NCBI GenBank assembly: GCA_964388085.1 | Contig: CAYLZW010000213.1 | Location: 1-10,345, forward strand | Direction: 5' to 3' | DNA: 10,345 bases | DNA from: CAYLZW01 sp964388085 | GTDB taxonomy: Bacteria > Myxococcota > UBA727 > CAYLZW01 | Shown: positions 1 to 5,920 of the stretch, piece by piece | Position numbering within the stretch: the first letter of the stretch is position 1 | How the letters are laid out: every line of letters starts with the position of its first letter | Made by a program: the position numbers and the translations under genes | Notes under the pieces: model-generated | What the model was told of the DNA's origin: nothing | Databases searched by the model: none | Seen by the model: only the letters and a program-made list of their open reading frames with translations

Positions 1-750
1 TCACCAACGTCTTCGGGGCGTTGTGATGCCCGAAAACGAGGGGATGGCTCAGACGGGGCGGACATCGCGATCGTCGACGTAAAGGAAGAGAAGATGAAGG
101 CGGTCGCGGAGGAGGTCCGCGCCAAAGGACGCAAGGCGACGTACATCAAAGCGGACGTCACCAAGCAGCGTGAGGTCTTCGCCGCGGTCGACCACGCCGA
201 GAAGGAGCTCGGCGGGTTCGACGTCATGGTGAACAACGCAGGCATCGCGCTCATCGATCCGCTCATCGACACGTCGCCCGAGCAGCTCGATCTCATCTTC
301 AAAGTCAATGTCTACGGCGTCCTCTTCGGTATCCAGGCTGCGGCGACGAAGCTCAAGGCGCGCAAGCAGAAGGGAAAGGTCATCAGCGCGTCCTCCATCG
401 CGGGGCACGAGGGCTTCCCCATGCTCGGCGTCTATTCGGCGACGAAGTTCGCGGTGCGAGGCCTCACCCAGGCGGCCGCCAAGGAGCTCGCCTCCGACGG
501 CATCACCGTCAACGCCTACTGCCCGGGCATCGTCGGCACCGACATGTGGAAGGAGATCGATCAGCGCCTCGCGGCGCTCACCGGCGCCAAGCTGGGCGAG
601 AACTACGACAAATACGTGGGCGGCATCGCGCTCGGTCGCGCCGAGACCCCCGAGGACGTCGCGGCCTTCGTCTCCTACCTCGCCGGGCCCGACTCGGACT
701 ACATGACCGGGCAGGCGGTGATGATTGACGGCGGCCTGGTGTACCGCTGA
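1..750 (+). CDS. Short-chain dehydrogenase/reductase, acetoin/2,3-butanediol dehydrogenase-like; 5' end missing or rearranged
   Basis: NAD(P)-dependent cytosolic oxidoreductase of the classical SDR family. Counting from the first in-frame ATG (94, 218 residues), I see NNAG at 47-50, the catalytic Ser101, Tyr114 and Lys118 (YSATK), the PGIVGTDMW segment at 144-152 and a C-terminal TGQAVMIDGG. The spacing and the C-terminus resemble (S)-acetoin-forming diacetyl reductases (BudC type, about 256 residues), so about 38 N-terminal residues should precede ATG 94. The frame is open to base 1, and codons from about 49 (SDGADIAIVDVKEEK) fit the family. Codons before that do not contain the expected TGxxxGIG nucleotide-binding motif. 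A canonical start would lie about 20 bases outside the window. The gene is therefore either cut by a contig edge with a misassembled tip, or truly broken. Family is secure; the exact substrate is inferred from resemblance. Confidence 0.85.
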   Translation, partial: SPTSSGRCDARKRGDGSDGADIAIVDVKEEKMKAVAEEVRAKGRKATYIKADVTKQREVFAAVDHAEKELGGFDVMVNNAGIALIDPLIDTSPEQLDLIFKVNVYGVLFGIQAAATKLKARKQKGKVISASSIAGHEGFPMLGVYSATKFAVRGLTQAAAKELASDGITVNAYCPGIVGTDMWKEIDQRLAALTGAKLGENYDKYVGGIALGRAETPEDVAAFVSYLAGPDSDYMTGQAVMIDGGLVYR

Positions 751-773
751 CGACGGGTTCCGCGCACAGGGAT

Positions 774-800
774 GACGACGGAGGCGCCGCCTCCGTCGTC
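774..800 (+). terminator. Strong palindrome after the SDR gene, possible intrinsic terminator
   Basis: An 11-bp perfect stem (GACGACGGAGG, 774-784, with CCTCCGTCGTC, 790-800) encloses a 5-base loop. As bare DNA the palindrome extends to 13 bp per arm around one central base. It lies 24 bases after the SDR stop codon, which suits transcription termination. No T-tract follows it, so Rho-independent activity is uncertain. Confidence 0.45.
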
Positions 801-925
801 GGATCGTAGATCTCGAAGCCGGCGCTCGACGGGGCGCGGGCGCGCTCCCGCCGGGGCAGCGTTGATTTGCACCTGTGTCAAAACACGCGGTGCTCGCACG
901 CTTGTCTCGTGGATCTGCGCGTGGC

Positions 926-2491
926 ATGGGCCTACGTATGCGAGCTGCCTCCGTCGTCCTCCCGGTTCTCCTCGGCGCGCTCCCCCTCGCCGGTTGCGGC
1001 GGCTGCCTCGCCCCCGTCGGTCCCCCCGACGCCGGCAGCCCGGACGGCGGCTTCGACGCAGGTTCAGCCGACGCGGGCTTCGACGCAGGTTCAGCCGACG
1101 CGGGCTTCGACGCGGGCCCAGCCGACGCGGGCTTCGACGCAGGTTCAGCCGACGCGGGCTTCGACGCAGGGTTCGACGACGCGGGATTCGACGCAGGGTC
1201 CGACGACGCAGGATTCGACGCAGGGTCCGACGACGCGGGCTTCGACGCGGGCCCTCTCGCGCCGGTCTGCGTAGAGGGCGACGAAGCGGCGGAGGAGGAG
1301 CCTGCGCCCGACGTGCTAATCACCACGCTCTCCGACGTCGTCGACGCGAGCGACGGCGTGCTCAGCCTGCGCGAGGCGCTGCGCCAGCTCGGGGACGGCA
1401 CGATCCCCGCCGGGAGCGTCATTGGCTTCGACCCATCGCTCGCGGGCAGCGTCGAGCTCGCGAGCGTGCTCTCGATCACGAGGTCTGTGACGCTCGTCGG
1501 TCACGACTGCAACGGCGACGGAGAGCCCGACGTCTGGCTCGAGCGCGACAGCAACTCCACGCTCCTTCTCGTCGACGCGGCGCCGCCGGCGACCGTTCGT
1601 TTGCGGTTGCTCGGCTTCACCGGCTCCCCGTACCTGTTGGCTATCGACGCGCCTGGCCGCACGGAAGCCGATCCCCTGACCGTCGCCGTCGAGCGCTGCT
1701 CGTTTACCAACGCGCCAACGCAGGGTGGCGCCGCGGCGATTCAGGTCACCGGCGCTGTGCCGAACCTCGGTGTCGTCCCCGTGATGCACTTGAGCATCCG
1801 GGACACGAGCTTCCGGGACGTGGCGAGCGGCGTGCGCGCGGGCAGCGGGGCCCCGCTCCCTCGTGCGTTCACCGCGTCCATCGAGAGCTGCACCTTCGAG
1901 AACGCAGCGATCGGGGGGCCGGCCATCGGCTTGTTCGACTTCACCGAGGTCAGCGTCATCAACACGATCATCTCGGGCCCGGCGAGCGGCGCCTCGGTCC
2001 TCATGCACACCGTCGAGGACGCTCGATTCGTCAACACCACCATCGTCAGCACCAGCACGTCCCCGCGCCTGTCCCATCAGGGCTCCCACGTCACCCTGCA
2101 CAACACCGTGCTGAGCGGCCCGGGGGCGGACTGCGGGATCGCCACGATAAGCATCGCCGAGGGCCACCCGGTCACGGCGCAACACAGCGTCATCGGTAAC
2201 GCCGCGGGCTGCACGTTCGTCGGCGACGAGAACCTGCTCGGCACGGCGGCATACCCCATCGATCCGGGACTATTGCCCCTCGCAAACCATGGCGGCGCGC
2301 GGAAGAGCGCCCCGCCCGCCCCCGGCAGCGTGCTCATCGACAAGGGGAGCGACGCGCTGGCGGTCCACCGAGACGGGAGCCCGCTCGACGTCGACGTGCG
2401 CGGGGTCGGCTACCTCCGGCGCCACGACGGAGACACCGACGGAACGGCCACCGTCGACGTCGGCGCGACCGAGTTGACGCCCACGGAGTAA
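926..2491 (+). CDS. Surface lipoprotein with Asp/Ala/Gly repeat linker, CSLREA-like motif and choice-of-anchor-Q-like C-terminus (beta-helix)
   Basis: Predicted secreted lipoprotein of 521 residues. The N-terminus has arginines, a hydrophobic core and the lipobox LAGC with Cys24. ATG 926 has a weak purine-rich stretch about 12 bases upstream. ATG 938 (signal peptide of exactly 20 residues) and GTG 875 are alternative starts. Seven nine-residue repeats of the form GFDAGSADA occupy about residues 42-109 and look like a flexible acidic linker. They are followed at about 130-160 by TTLSDVVDASDGVLSLREA, resembling the CSLREA motif. Next come Asn/Ser/Thr-rich strands typical of right-handed parallel beta-helices. 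The last 80 residues run from DPGLLPLANHGG through SVLIDKGSDA to VDVGATEL, matching the choice-of-anchor-Q pattern. Likely cell-surface exposed; ligand unknown. It probably forms its own transcription unit, as hairpin DNA lies upstream and a gene-poor stretch downstream. Confidence 0.85.
   Translation: MGLRMRAASVVLPVLLGALPLAGCGGCLAPVGPPDAGSPDGGFDAGSADAGFDAGSADAGFDAGPADAGFDAGSADAGFDAGFDDAGFDAGSDDAGFDAGSDDAGFDAGPLAPVCVEGDEAAEEEPAPDVLITTLSDVVDASDGVLSLREALRQLGDGTIPAGSVIGFDPSLAGSVELASVLSITRSVTLVGHDCNGDGEPDVWLERDSNSTLLLVDAAPPATVRLRLLGFTGSPYLLAIDAPGRTEADPLTVAVERCSFTNAPTQGGAAAIQVTGAVPNLGVVPVMHLSIRDTSFRDVASGVRAGSGAPLPRAFTASIESCTFENAAIGGPAIGLFDFTEVSVINTIISGPASGASVLMHTVEDARFVNTTIVSTSTSPRLSHQGSHVTLHNTVLSGPGADCGIATISIAEGHPVTAQHSVIGNAAGCTFVGDENLLGTAAYPIDPGLLPLANHGGARKSAPPAPGSVLIDKGSDALAVHRDGSPLDVDVRGVGYLRRHDGDTDGTATVDVGATELTPTE
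1049..1252 (+). repeat. 27-bp in-frame tandem repeat, seven full units plus a partial one
   Basis: Full units start at 1049, 1076, 1103, 1130, 1157, 1184 and 1211, with a partial unit from 1238. Each begins GGCTTCGACGC or GGATTCGACGC and encodes GF-D-A-G-x-x-D-A. Units 1, 2 and 4 are identical at base level. Unit 3 has a GCGGGCCCA variant, and units 6 and 7 share GGGTCCGACGAC. The period is a multiple of three, so expansion or loss of a unit keeps the lipoprotein frame open. It also keeps spurious frames open on both strands. Confidence 0.95.
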
Positions 2492-2778
2492 GGGCCCTCG
2501 CCTCGTCGGCCGTCCGTGCCTTGGCTTGAAGCCGCCTCCGACCGCTCGCCTGCCGGCTCACCGGACCCAGACGCGGTGGAGCGTGTGCGCTCATTGCGCT
2601 CATTGCGCGATTTGGCGGGATTGCTGGGGTTGGAATTGGGGTCGTGTCGGGCTCGCCGTCGGGGTTCCCAGGCTCCTGCGGGCCTGTTGTGGGATGACGC
2701 GAGAGCCCGAAACCCGATGGGCCGGGGGCTTGTCGTGTCGAAGGCGCGTGCGCCGCTGCAGTAGCCCCGCGTTCGCAG
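2492..2778. other. Gene-free stretch between convergent genes
   Basis: I see no convincing coding sequence here. Short open frames show no recognisable motif and no good ribosome binding site. The only structure noticed is a short direct repeat: GCGCTCATT at 2587-2595 and again at 2596-2604, followed by GCGC. The stretch separates the converging ends of the beta-helix lipoprotein and the minus-strand hypothetical gene. No clear terminator hairpin with a T-tract is visible. Confidence 0.5.
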
Positions 2779-3321
2779 CTACGATTCGGTCGCCCGTGTG
2801 GCGCTGAACTGCTCGAAAGTCTCCAGCGTAACGACCCCGTCGGCTGAGCCGCCCCACGACCTGAGATCCACCCCCGCCTGAGCGTACGGGCTCGTCAGCT
2901 CATCAAGCAGATGGTCACGGCATGTCAGGTCTACGACACTCCATTCGAGCGAGTCCTCCTCCTTTCCGATATCAATGCAAATGACGCAGCGGTCGTGAAT
3001 AATGTCGTCGATTAGCTTCAGGATTCGCGTGTCCTGGCCTTCGGGAGTCAGCGCCTCATCGCTCCAACAAAAGACTCCGGCGTGAGTGTGCCACCTGCCG
3101 AACCCGACGCTCGGCTCGACGCCATCATCCATCCACACGATGAGCTCGCGGTCCGGGTCTCCTGTCGGCGACGGTACCCGCACCACCAGTGTGCCGCGCT
3201 CACCGTAGCTGTCGTCGACCGTTGCTTGGTGGCGCCACTCCGGCTGCCACTCGAACAGGCGTCTGGCGAAGCGAGCGCCTTCGGGCGTAAGTTCGCGGAG
3301 GTCCGCAGACAGCGTAGCCAT
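2779..3321 (-). CDS. Hypothetical protein, 180 aa, no recognised domain
   Basis: I do not recognise a named family. The 180-residue product is acidic, has no signal peptide and no membrane segment, and is probably cytosolic. Its N-terminus (MATLSADLRELTPEGARFA) looks helical. It is followed by beta-like segments (GTLVVRVPS, ELIVWMDD, VGFGRWHTHAGVF) and then by a helical stretch around LKLIDDIIHD and CVICIDIG. The WHTHAG segment around residues 77-82 is the most distinctive feature. It starts at an ATG with no strong Shine-Dalgarno sequence, so expression is uncertain. Third codon positions look less GC-biased than in the surrounding metabolic genes, suggesting a different origin. A small cytosolic orphan of this shape near a toxin-antitoxin locus could be an immunity-type protein, but nothing in the sequence shows that. 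Confidence 0.7.
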   Translation of the reverse strand: MATLSADLRELTPEGARFARRLFEWQPEWRHQATVDDSYGERGTLVVRVPSPTGDPDRELIVWMDDGVEPSVGFGRWHTHAGVFCWSDEALTPEGQDTRILKLIDDIIHDRCVICIDIGKEEDSLEWSVVDLTCRDHLLDELTSPYAQAGVDLRSWGGSADGVVTLETFEQFSATRATES

Positions 3322-3524
3322 TCAGCGAAAGTATCAAAATCCAGCGAAGCGTTTCATGGACAGACGAGCGTCGGGTCGACCACCATGGCCTGTGCTGGCC
3401 CTCGGCGCGTGGCTTCGGCAACGTCGCGCCTCGAACCTGTCGCGCCTCACGGGTTAGACGGCGCGTACGGAGACGGGCGGTTTTCGGTAGTTGCTCGCGT
3501 TGGCAGCGTTGTGGGATTCCGGGT

Positions 3525-3746
3525 TTAGGTCGTTGTTGTCGTTCGCTGTCGAGGGTGAAGACGCCGCGCGGGCCGTCGTACGTGAGCGAGAAAGAACGCC
3601 AGAACGTCGCGGCCGAGGATGCCGTCGATCGAGTTGGCGTCCCGCAGCGCCGCCGCGACCTCGAGCTCGAGCGCGGCGCCAGCGAACGCAGGTTCGATGC
3701 CAACAGCCCTCAGGGAAACGGCGGCTTCGTCGTTACCTGCAATCAT
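3525..3746 (-). pseudogene. C-terminal remnant of a retropepsin-like aspartyl protease, frameshifted
   Basis: Read from 3746 leftwards, the frame gives residues ending in SIDGILGRDVLAFF. This is the ILG(x)D-type signature near the end of retropepsin-like aspartyl proteases. The matching end of the fold, SLTYDGPRGVFTLDSE, is encoded next, but in the frame shifted by +1. The switch falls in the short T-run of TTCTTTC near 3583-3590 (plus coordinates). Removing one T joins the two halves as LAFFSLTYDGPRG. The upstream part that should carry the catalytic DTG is absent: the frame stays open to about 3850 without it, and a divergent gene then starts at 3865. I read it as a degraded fragment, or a fragment with a sequencing indel. 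The family call rests on two short motifs, so it is moderate. Confidence 0.5.
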
Positions 3747-3864
3747 GGGGTGAGTATTCCTACCGATCAGGACTTGCCGTGGCGTGGAGCGAGATGGCGA
3801 GTTACCGTTGGGGCCTCTACGTGTCCGAAACCGAAGCGCTCCAGCTTCTCAGGGTAGGTGACGA

Positions 3865-4386
3865 GTGAAATCCTGTCTTGGTGCTCTGCTGGTCTCTTTC
3901 GGATGCGCTTGTCTGCCCGCACCCGACGGTGAAGTCGACGGCGGCGACACGGCGTCGAGCGACGGTGGAGCCTCTGATGGGGCGGCCGACGGCGGTCCAC
4001 TGACGGCCAGAGATGCGGGTTGTGAGCCGGACTACCCGGACGCGAGCGAAGGATGCTTGGATGAATACGCCGAATGCGACGACGCGATCACCGAAATCGT
4101 GCTCGCCCACTCCGCGATGATCGCCGCCCATACAACGGGGTGTGATCGCGACGCGGATTGCGTACTCGCAAACGTGAGCTACGGATGCGGCACGCCCTTC
4201 ATGAGCTATCAGAGCTGCCCGGCAGCCGTTCGATGGGTGGACATATGCGAGTACGAACAAGATCGGTACGATCTCAACGCCGAACTGTGCGCGCAGTGCC
4301 GTCCCAACCAGTGCGCCGCGGTATCGACATGTGCGCCGGCACGCGCAGCTTGCGTGAGCGGAAGATGCGAGGCTGTTCCCGAGTAG
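3865..4386 (+). CDS. Cysteine-rich secreted protein, probable lipoprotein, 173 aa
   Basis: The function is not recognised. The GTG start at 3865 is preceded by AGGTGA (3855-3860), a good Shine-Dalgarno sequence, which fixes this start. The N-terminus is a short hydrophobic signal containing SFGCAC. The lipobox is non-canonical (Phe at -2), so lipidation at Cys14 or Cys16 is likely but not certain. An Asp/Gly/Ala-rich linker (about residues 20-50) follows, in the same style as the linker of the larger lipoprotein upstream. The domain from residue 53 to the end holds 14 cysteines, including CDRDADCV, CAQCRPNQC and the final CVSGRC. An even cysteine count and short Cys spacing suggest a disulfide-bonded extracytoplasmic domain. 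Similar Cys-rich proteins ending in CVSGRCE are common in myxobacterial genomes, with no established role. Confidence 0.75.
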   Translation: MKSCLGALLVSFGCACLPAPDGEVDGGDTASSDGGASDGAADGGPLTARDAGCEPDYPDASEGCLDEYAECDDAITEIVLAHSAMIAAHTTGCDRDADCVLANVSYGCGTPFMSYQSCPAAVRWVDICEYEQDRYDLNAELCAQCRPNQCAAVSTCAPARAACVSGRCEAVPE

Positions 4387-4670
4387 TGCAACGAGACCCG
4401 CCGGTCTCGCGCGGCCACCGCGGCGCTGCCCACGAATCAGGTGGCTCCACGTGGCTAATCAGGGCGACGTCGAGCCCGCCAGCGGCGTTCCGCGCCGCTT
4501 ACGGCGCGCTACAGCGCGAGCTGGACCAGGCCGCGGCCTGCGCGGCTCGTCACCCGTTCAGCTCACCGCGGACTTCGACTGACGCGCGACGCCGGAGCAC
4601 AGGCGCGGCGGCCGACTTCAGCAAACGCCAGCTGACACGCTAGGATGCCGGGAGCGCAGCGAGGCAACCG
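4387..4670. other. Intergenic stretch before the toxin-antitoxin locus
   Basis: About 280 bases without a convincing gene. It contains small GC-rich inverted motifs such as GCGCCGCTTACGGCGCGC (4492-4509), a weak self-complementary region. No T-tract terminator is visible for the cysteine-rich lipoprotein that ends at 4386. The right end holds the antitoxin ribosome binding site and a weak promoter candidate. Confidence 0.4.
4618..4646 (+). promoter_or_regulatory. Weak promoter candidate for the antitoxin-toxin locus
   Basis: TTCAGC (4618-4623) and TAGGAT (4641-4646) are separated by 17 bases and could be -35 and -10 elements. TAGGAT matches four of six positions of TATAAT; the -35 element is poor. 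Transcription would begin about 18 bases before the antitoxin ATG. The Shine-Dalgarno GAGG (4661-4664) sits six bases before that ATG. Confidence 0.25.
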
Positions 4671-4922
4671 ATGGATCGAGCCGAGCTTCTGTCCCGCGTC
4701 ACGGTCGACCCGAGCGTCTGCTTCGGCCGGCCCTGCATCCGCGGACATCGCATCTGGGTCTCGCTCGTCCTCGATCTGCTGGCCAGCGGATGGTCCATGC
4801 AGGACGTCGCCGCCAACTACCCCGGTGTCGAACAGGCGGACGTGCTTGCCTGCATCGCTTATGGGGCCGACATGGCGCGCATGCGTACCCATGACGTACC
4901 GCTCGATGAAGCCACCCGATGA
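4671..4922 (+). CDS. DUF433 family antitoxin
   Basis: This 83-residue protein matches the DUF433 (VapB-type antitoxin) pattern. It has RVTVDPSVCFGRPCIRGHRI at residues 9-28, then a hydrophobic helix SLVLDLLASGWSMQDVAANY and YPGVEQADVLACIAYGADMA. These correspond to the family's conserved GKPCIRGTRI loop and helix-turn-helix-like second half. Such proteins usually neutralise a PIN-like DUF5615 ribonuclease toxin encoded just downstream and repress their own promoter. Here the next frame, 43 bases on, is exactly such a toxin. ATG 4671 has GAGG six bases upstream. The gene looks intact, although its toxin partner is interrupted, so it may now be an orphan antitoxin. Confidence 0.88.
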   Translation: MDRAELLSRVTVDPSVCFGRPCIRGHRIWVSLVLDLLASGWSMQDVAANYPGVEQADVLACIAYGADMARMRTHDVPLDEATR

Positions 4923-4965
4923 TGCTGCCGCTTTCGAGCGACGAGCCTTCGCTATGTGGTGAGGC

Positions 4966-5347
4966 GTGAAGCTCAAGCTCGACGAGAACCTCGGCGCGCG
5001 CTGGGTCGAGATGTGCCGCGCTGCTGGGCACATGCCCACACGGTCGTGGAGGAAGGGTTGCGCGGTTCGCCAGACGAAGACGTCCTGCAAGCGGCGATCG
5101 ACGAGCAGCGCTGCCTGGTCAGCTTGGATCTCGACTTCGCCAACCCGCTCCACTTCCCGCCGATTGGGACGGCGGGATCGCCGTGCTGCGGCTGCCGGCT
5201 CACCCTGCGCCAACGGATCTCGACGAAGTGGTCCAGACCCTTCTGCGCGCGCTTTCGACCGCCTCGATCGATGGGCGGCTTTGGATCGTGCAGCGAGGAC
5301 GGGTGCGCGAGTACGAACCTCAACCGTCGAACGACAAGCTCCCGTGA
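4966..5347 (+). pseudogene. DUF5615 PIN-like toxin, broken by two single-base frameshifts
   Basis: GTG 4966 opens MKLKLDENLGARWVEMCRAA, the DUF5615 N-terminus with the acidic pair Asp6-Glu7. Near 5031 the frame must move by one missing base. Inserting one base between GGCAC and ATGCC gives GHDAHTVVEEGLRGSPDED, as in the family. The second segment runs through LVSLDLDFANPLHFPP, the conserved acidic DxDF region. Near 5174-5177 a second single base is missing in the GGG run. The third segment continues GIAVLRLPAHPAPTDLDEVV and ends at TGA 5345-5347. The repaired product would be about 127 residues, a normal family length. The expected acidic active-site positions all remain, which points to a recent break or to indel errors. 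The family's role is a ribonuclease-like toxin controlled by the upstream DUF433 partner. Confidence 0.8.
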
Positions 5348-5736
5348 TCCGCCGGGACGGTCCCCGCTAACGGCCGGTCGCTTCGGCACGCTCAACCACC
5401 TCGAGCAACACACCGACGGACGTGCGCTCCCTGTCACGCTGGTCGCCGTGTTGCGGTAGGAGTGGATCCCATCGGGGAGAACGATCGCTTTACGTTCTGT
5501 ATCGCCACGACAGCGTCCGGTGCCCGGCTCCACCACGGCAGTTCCGTGTTCATTCTGCCCGTGTCGGCGAATCCGTCGAGGTGAGGTACGACGGAACGCA
5601 GGCAGCGTTCGGACTCGTTGAACCGTGCGAATCGAAGAACGAGTCACCGCCGACGCTCCTCTCTGGCTTCCGCAGCGCAAGCGCAGCGTCCGAGCGACGC
5701 GAGCAGAGCGAGCATGGAGCGAGGTTTCGGGGGTGA
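5348..5736. other. Gene-free stretch between the toxin remnant and the tRNA terminator region
   Basis: About 390 bases with no supported gene. One short frame from GTG 5462 to TGA 5582-5584 (40 residues, including FTFCIATTASGARLHH) is protein-like in composition, but it has no motif or convincing start. From about 5670 to 5725 the sequence is low-complexity, with GAGCG/GCGAG-type units recurring. No second copy of the tRNA 3' end that would mark an attachment site was noticed. Confidence 0.4.
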
Positions 5737-5763
5737 GCGTTTCGGGACATGCGCCCGAAACGC
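5737..5763. repeat. Second inverted repeat beyond the tRNA terminator
   Basis: GCGTTTCGGG (5737-5746) pairs perfectly with CCCGAAACGC (5754-5763) across a 7-base loop. It directly abuts the hairpin at 5764-5793, so transcripts from the minus strand would meet two hairpins in series. It may be a backup terminator or a protein-binding palindrome. Confidence 0.55.
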
Positions 5764-5793
5764 GAGGGGGTCTTTCCGAAGAAAGACCCCCTC
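5764..5793 (-). terminator. Hairpin with UUCG tetraloop, terminator of tRNA-Ala
   Basis: A perfect 13-bp stem, GAGGGGGTCTTTC (5764-5776) with GAAAGACCCCCTC (5781-5793), closes a four-base loop. On the minus strand the loop reads C(TTCG)G, the very stable UUCG tetraloop. It starts 10 bases beyond the tRNA 3' end, so it is well placed to end tRNA transcription. The minus strand then continues GCGTTTCGGG, with only three consecutive Ts. Confidence 0.75.
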
Positions 5794-5802
5794 AGGAACT
5801 TG

Positions 5803-5875
5803 TGGAGCCACGGGGGATCGAACCCCGGACCTCAGGCTTGCAAAGCCCGCGCTCTCCCAGCTGAGCTATGACCCC
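5803..5875 (-). tRNA. tRNA-Ala, anticodon TGC
   Basis: All 73 positions fold as a cloverleaf. The acceptor GGGGTCA pairs with TGGCTCC and includes the G3-U70 wobble that defines alanine identity. The D arm is GCTC-AGCTGGGA-GAGC. The anticodon arm is CGGGC-TTTGCAA-GCCTG, with one G-U pair and anticodon TGC (plus-strand 5840-5842). The variable loop is AGGTC and the T arm CGGGG-TTCGATC-CCCCG, with discriminator A73. CCA is not encoded: the bases after A73 are CAA. It lies 45 bases after the end of the carboxylate-amine ligase gene on the same strand. Between them ACAACG-AGGG-CGTTGT (5876-5891) forms a small inverted repeat just before the tRNA 5' end. No clear promoter of its own is visible. 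Confidence 0.97.
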
Positions 5876-5920
5876 ACAACGAGGGCGTTGTCGCCTCCTC
5901 CTGCGGCGCGCGCAAGGGGG

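Noticed and set aside
1049..1252. CRISPR-like array of repeats
   Set aside because: Units are contiguous with no spacers and keep a coding frame, so it is a coding tandem repeat.
49..1479. Long minus-strand open frame opposite the SDR and the repeat region
   Set aside because: Its product is a Pro/Ala/Ser repeat arising from the 27-bp repeat read backwards, plus arginine-rich text. It has no motif and opposes two well-supported genes.
1316..2185. Minus-strand open frame inside the lipoprotein gene
   Set aside because: No recognisable motif, Arg/Asp-rich composition, and fully contained in a gene with clear domain evidence.
772..2199. Long plus-strand open frame overlapping the beta-helix lipoprotein
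   Set aside because: The translation is dominated by Arg and short repeats, as expected from the wrong frame of GC-rich DNA. The lipoprotein frame has signal, lipobox and domain motifs.
3767..4000. Minus-strand frame opposite the start of the Cys-rich lipoprotein, as a possible N-terminal half of the protease remnant
   Set aside because: It lacks a DTG motif and is Arg/His-rich. The plus strand there has a good ribosome binding site and signal peptide.
4563..5213. Minus-strand open frame opposite the antitoxin-toxin pair
   Set aside because: No motif. The plus strand encodes recognisable DUF433 and DUF5615 products with suitable spacing and ribosome binding sites.
5462..5490. Possible degenerate copy of the tRNA-Ala 3' end (an att site), since both begin GTGGA and hold GGGGA
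   Set aside because: The match is short and interrupted, and falls within what GC-rich sequence gives by chance.
5462..5584. 40-codon plus-strand frame after the toxin remnant
   Set aside because: Composition is protein-like, but it lacks a ribosome binding site, a motif or a context to support it.
5625..5864. Short plus-strand frame ending in EPRGIEPRTSGLQSPRSPS
   Set aside because: This well-known false protein tail is the antisense translation of a tRNA gene.
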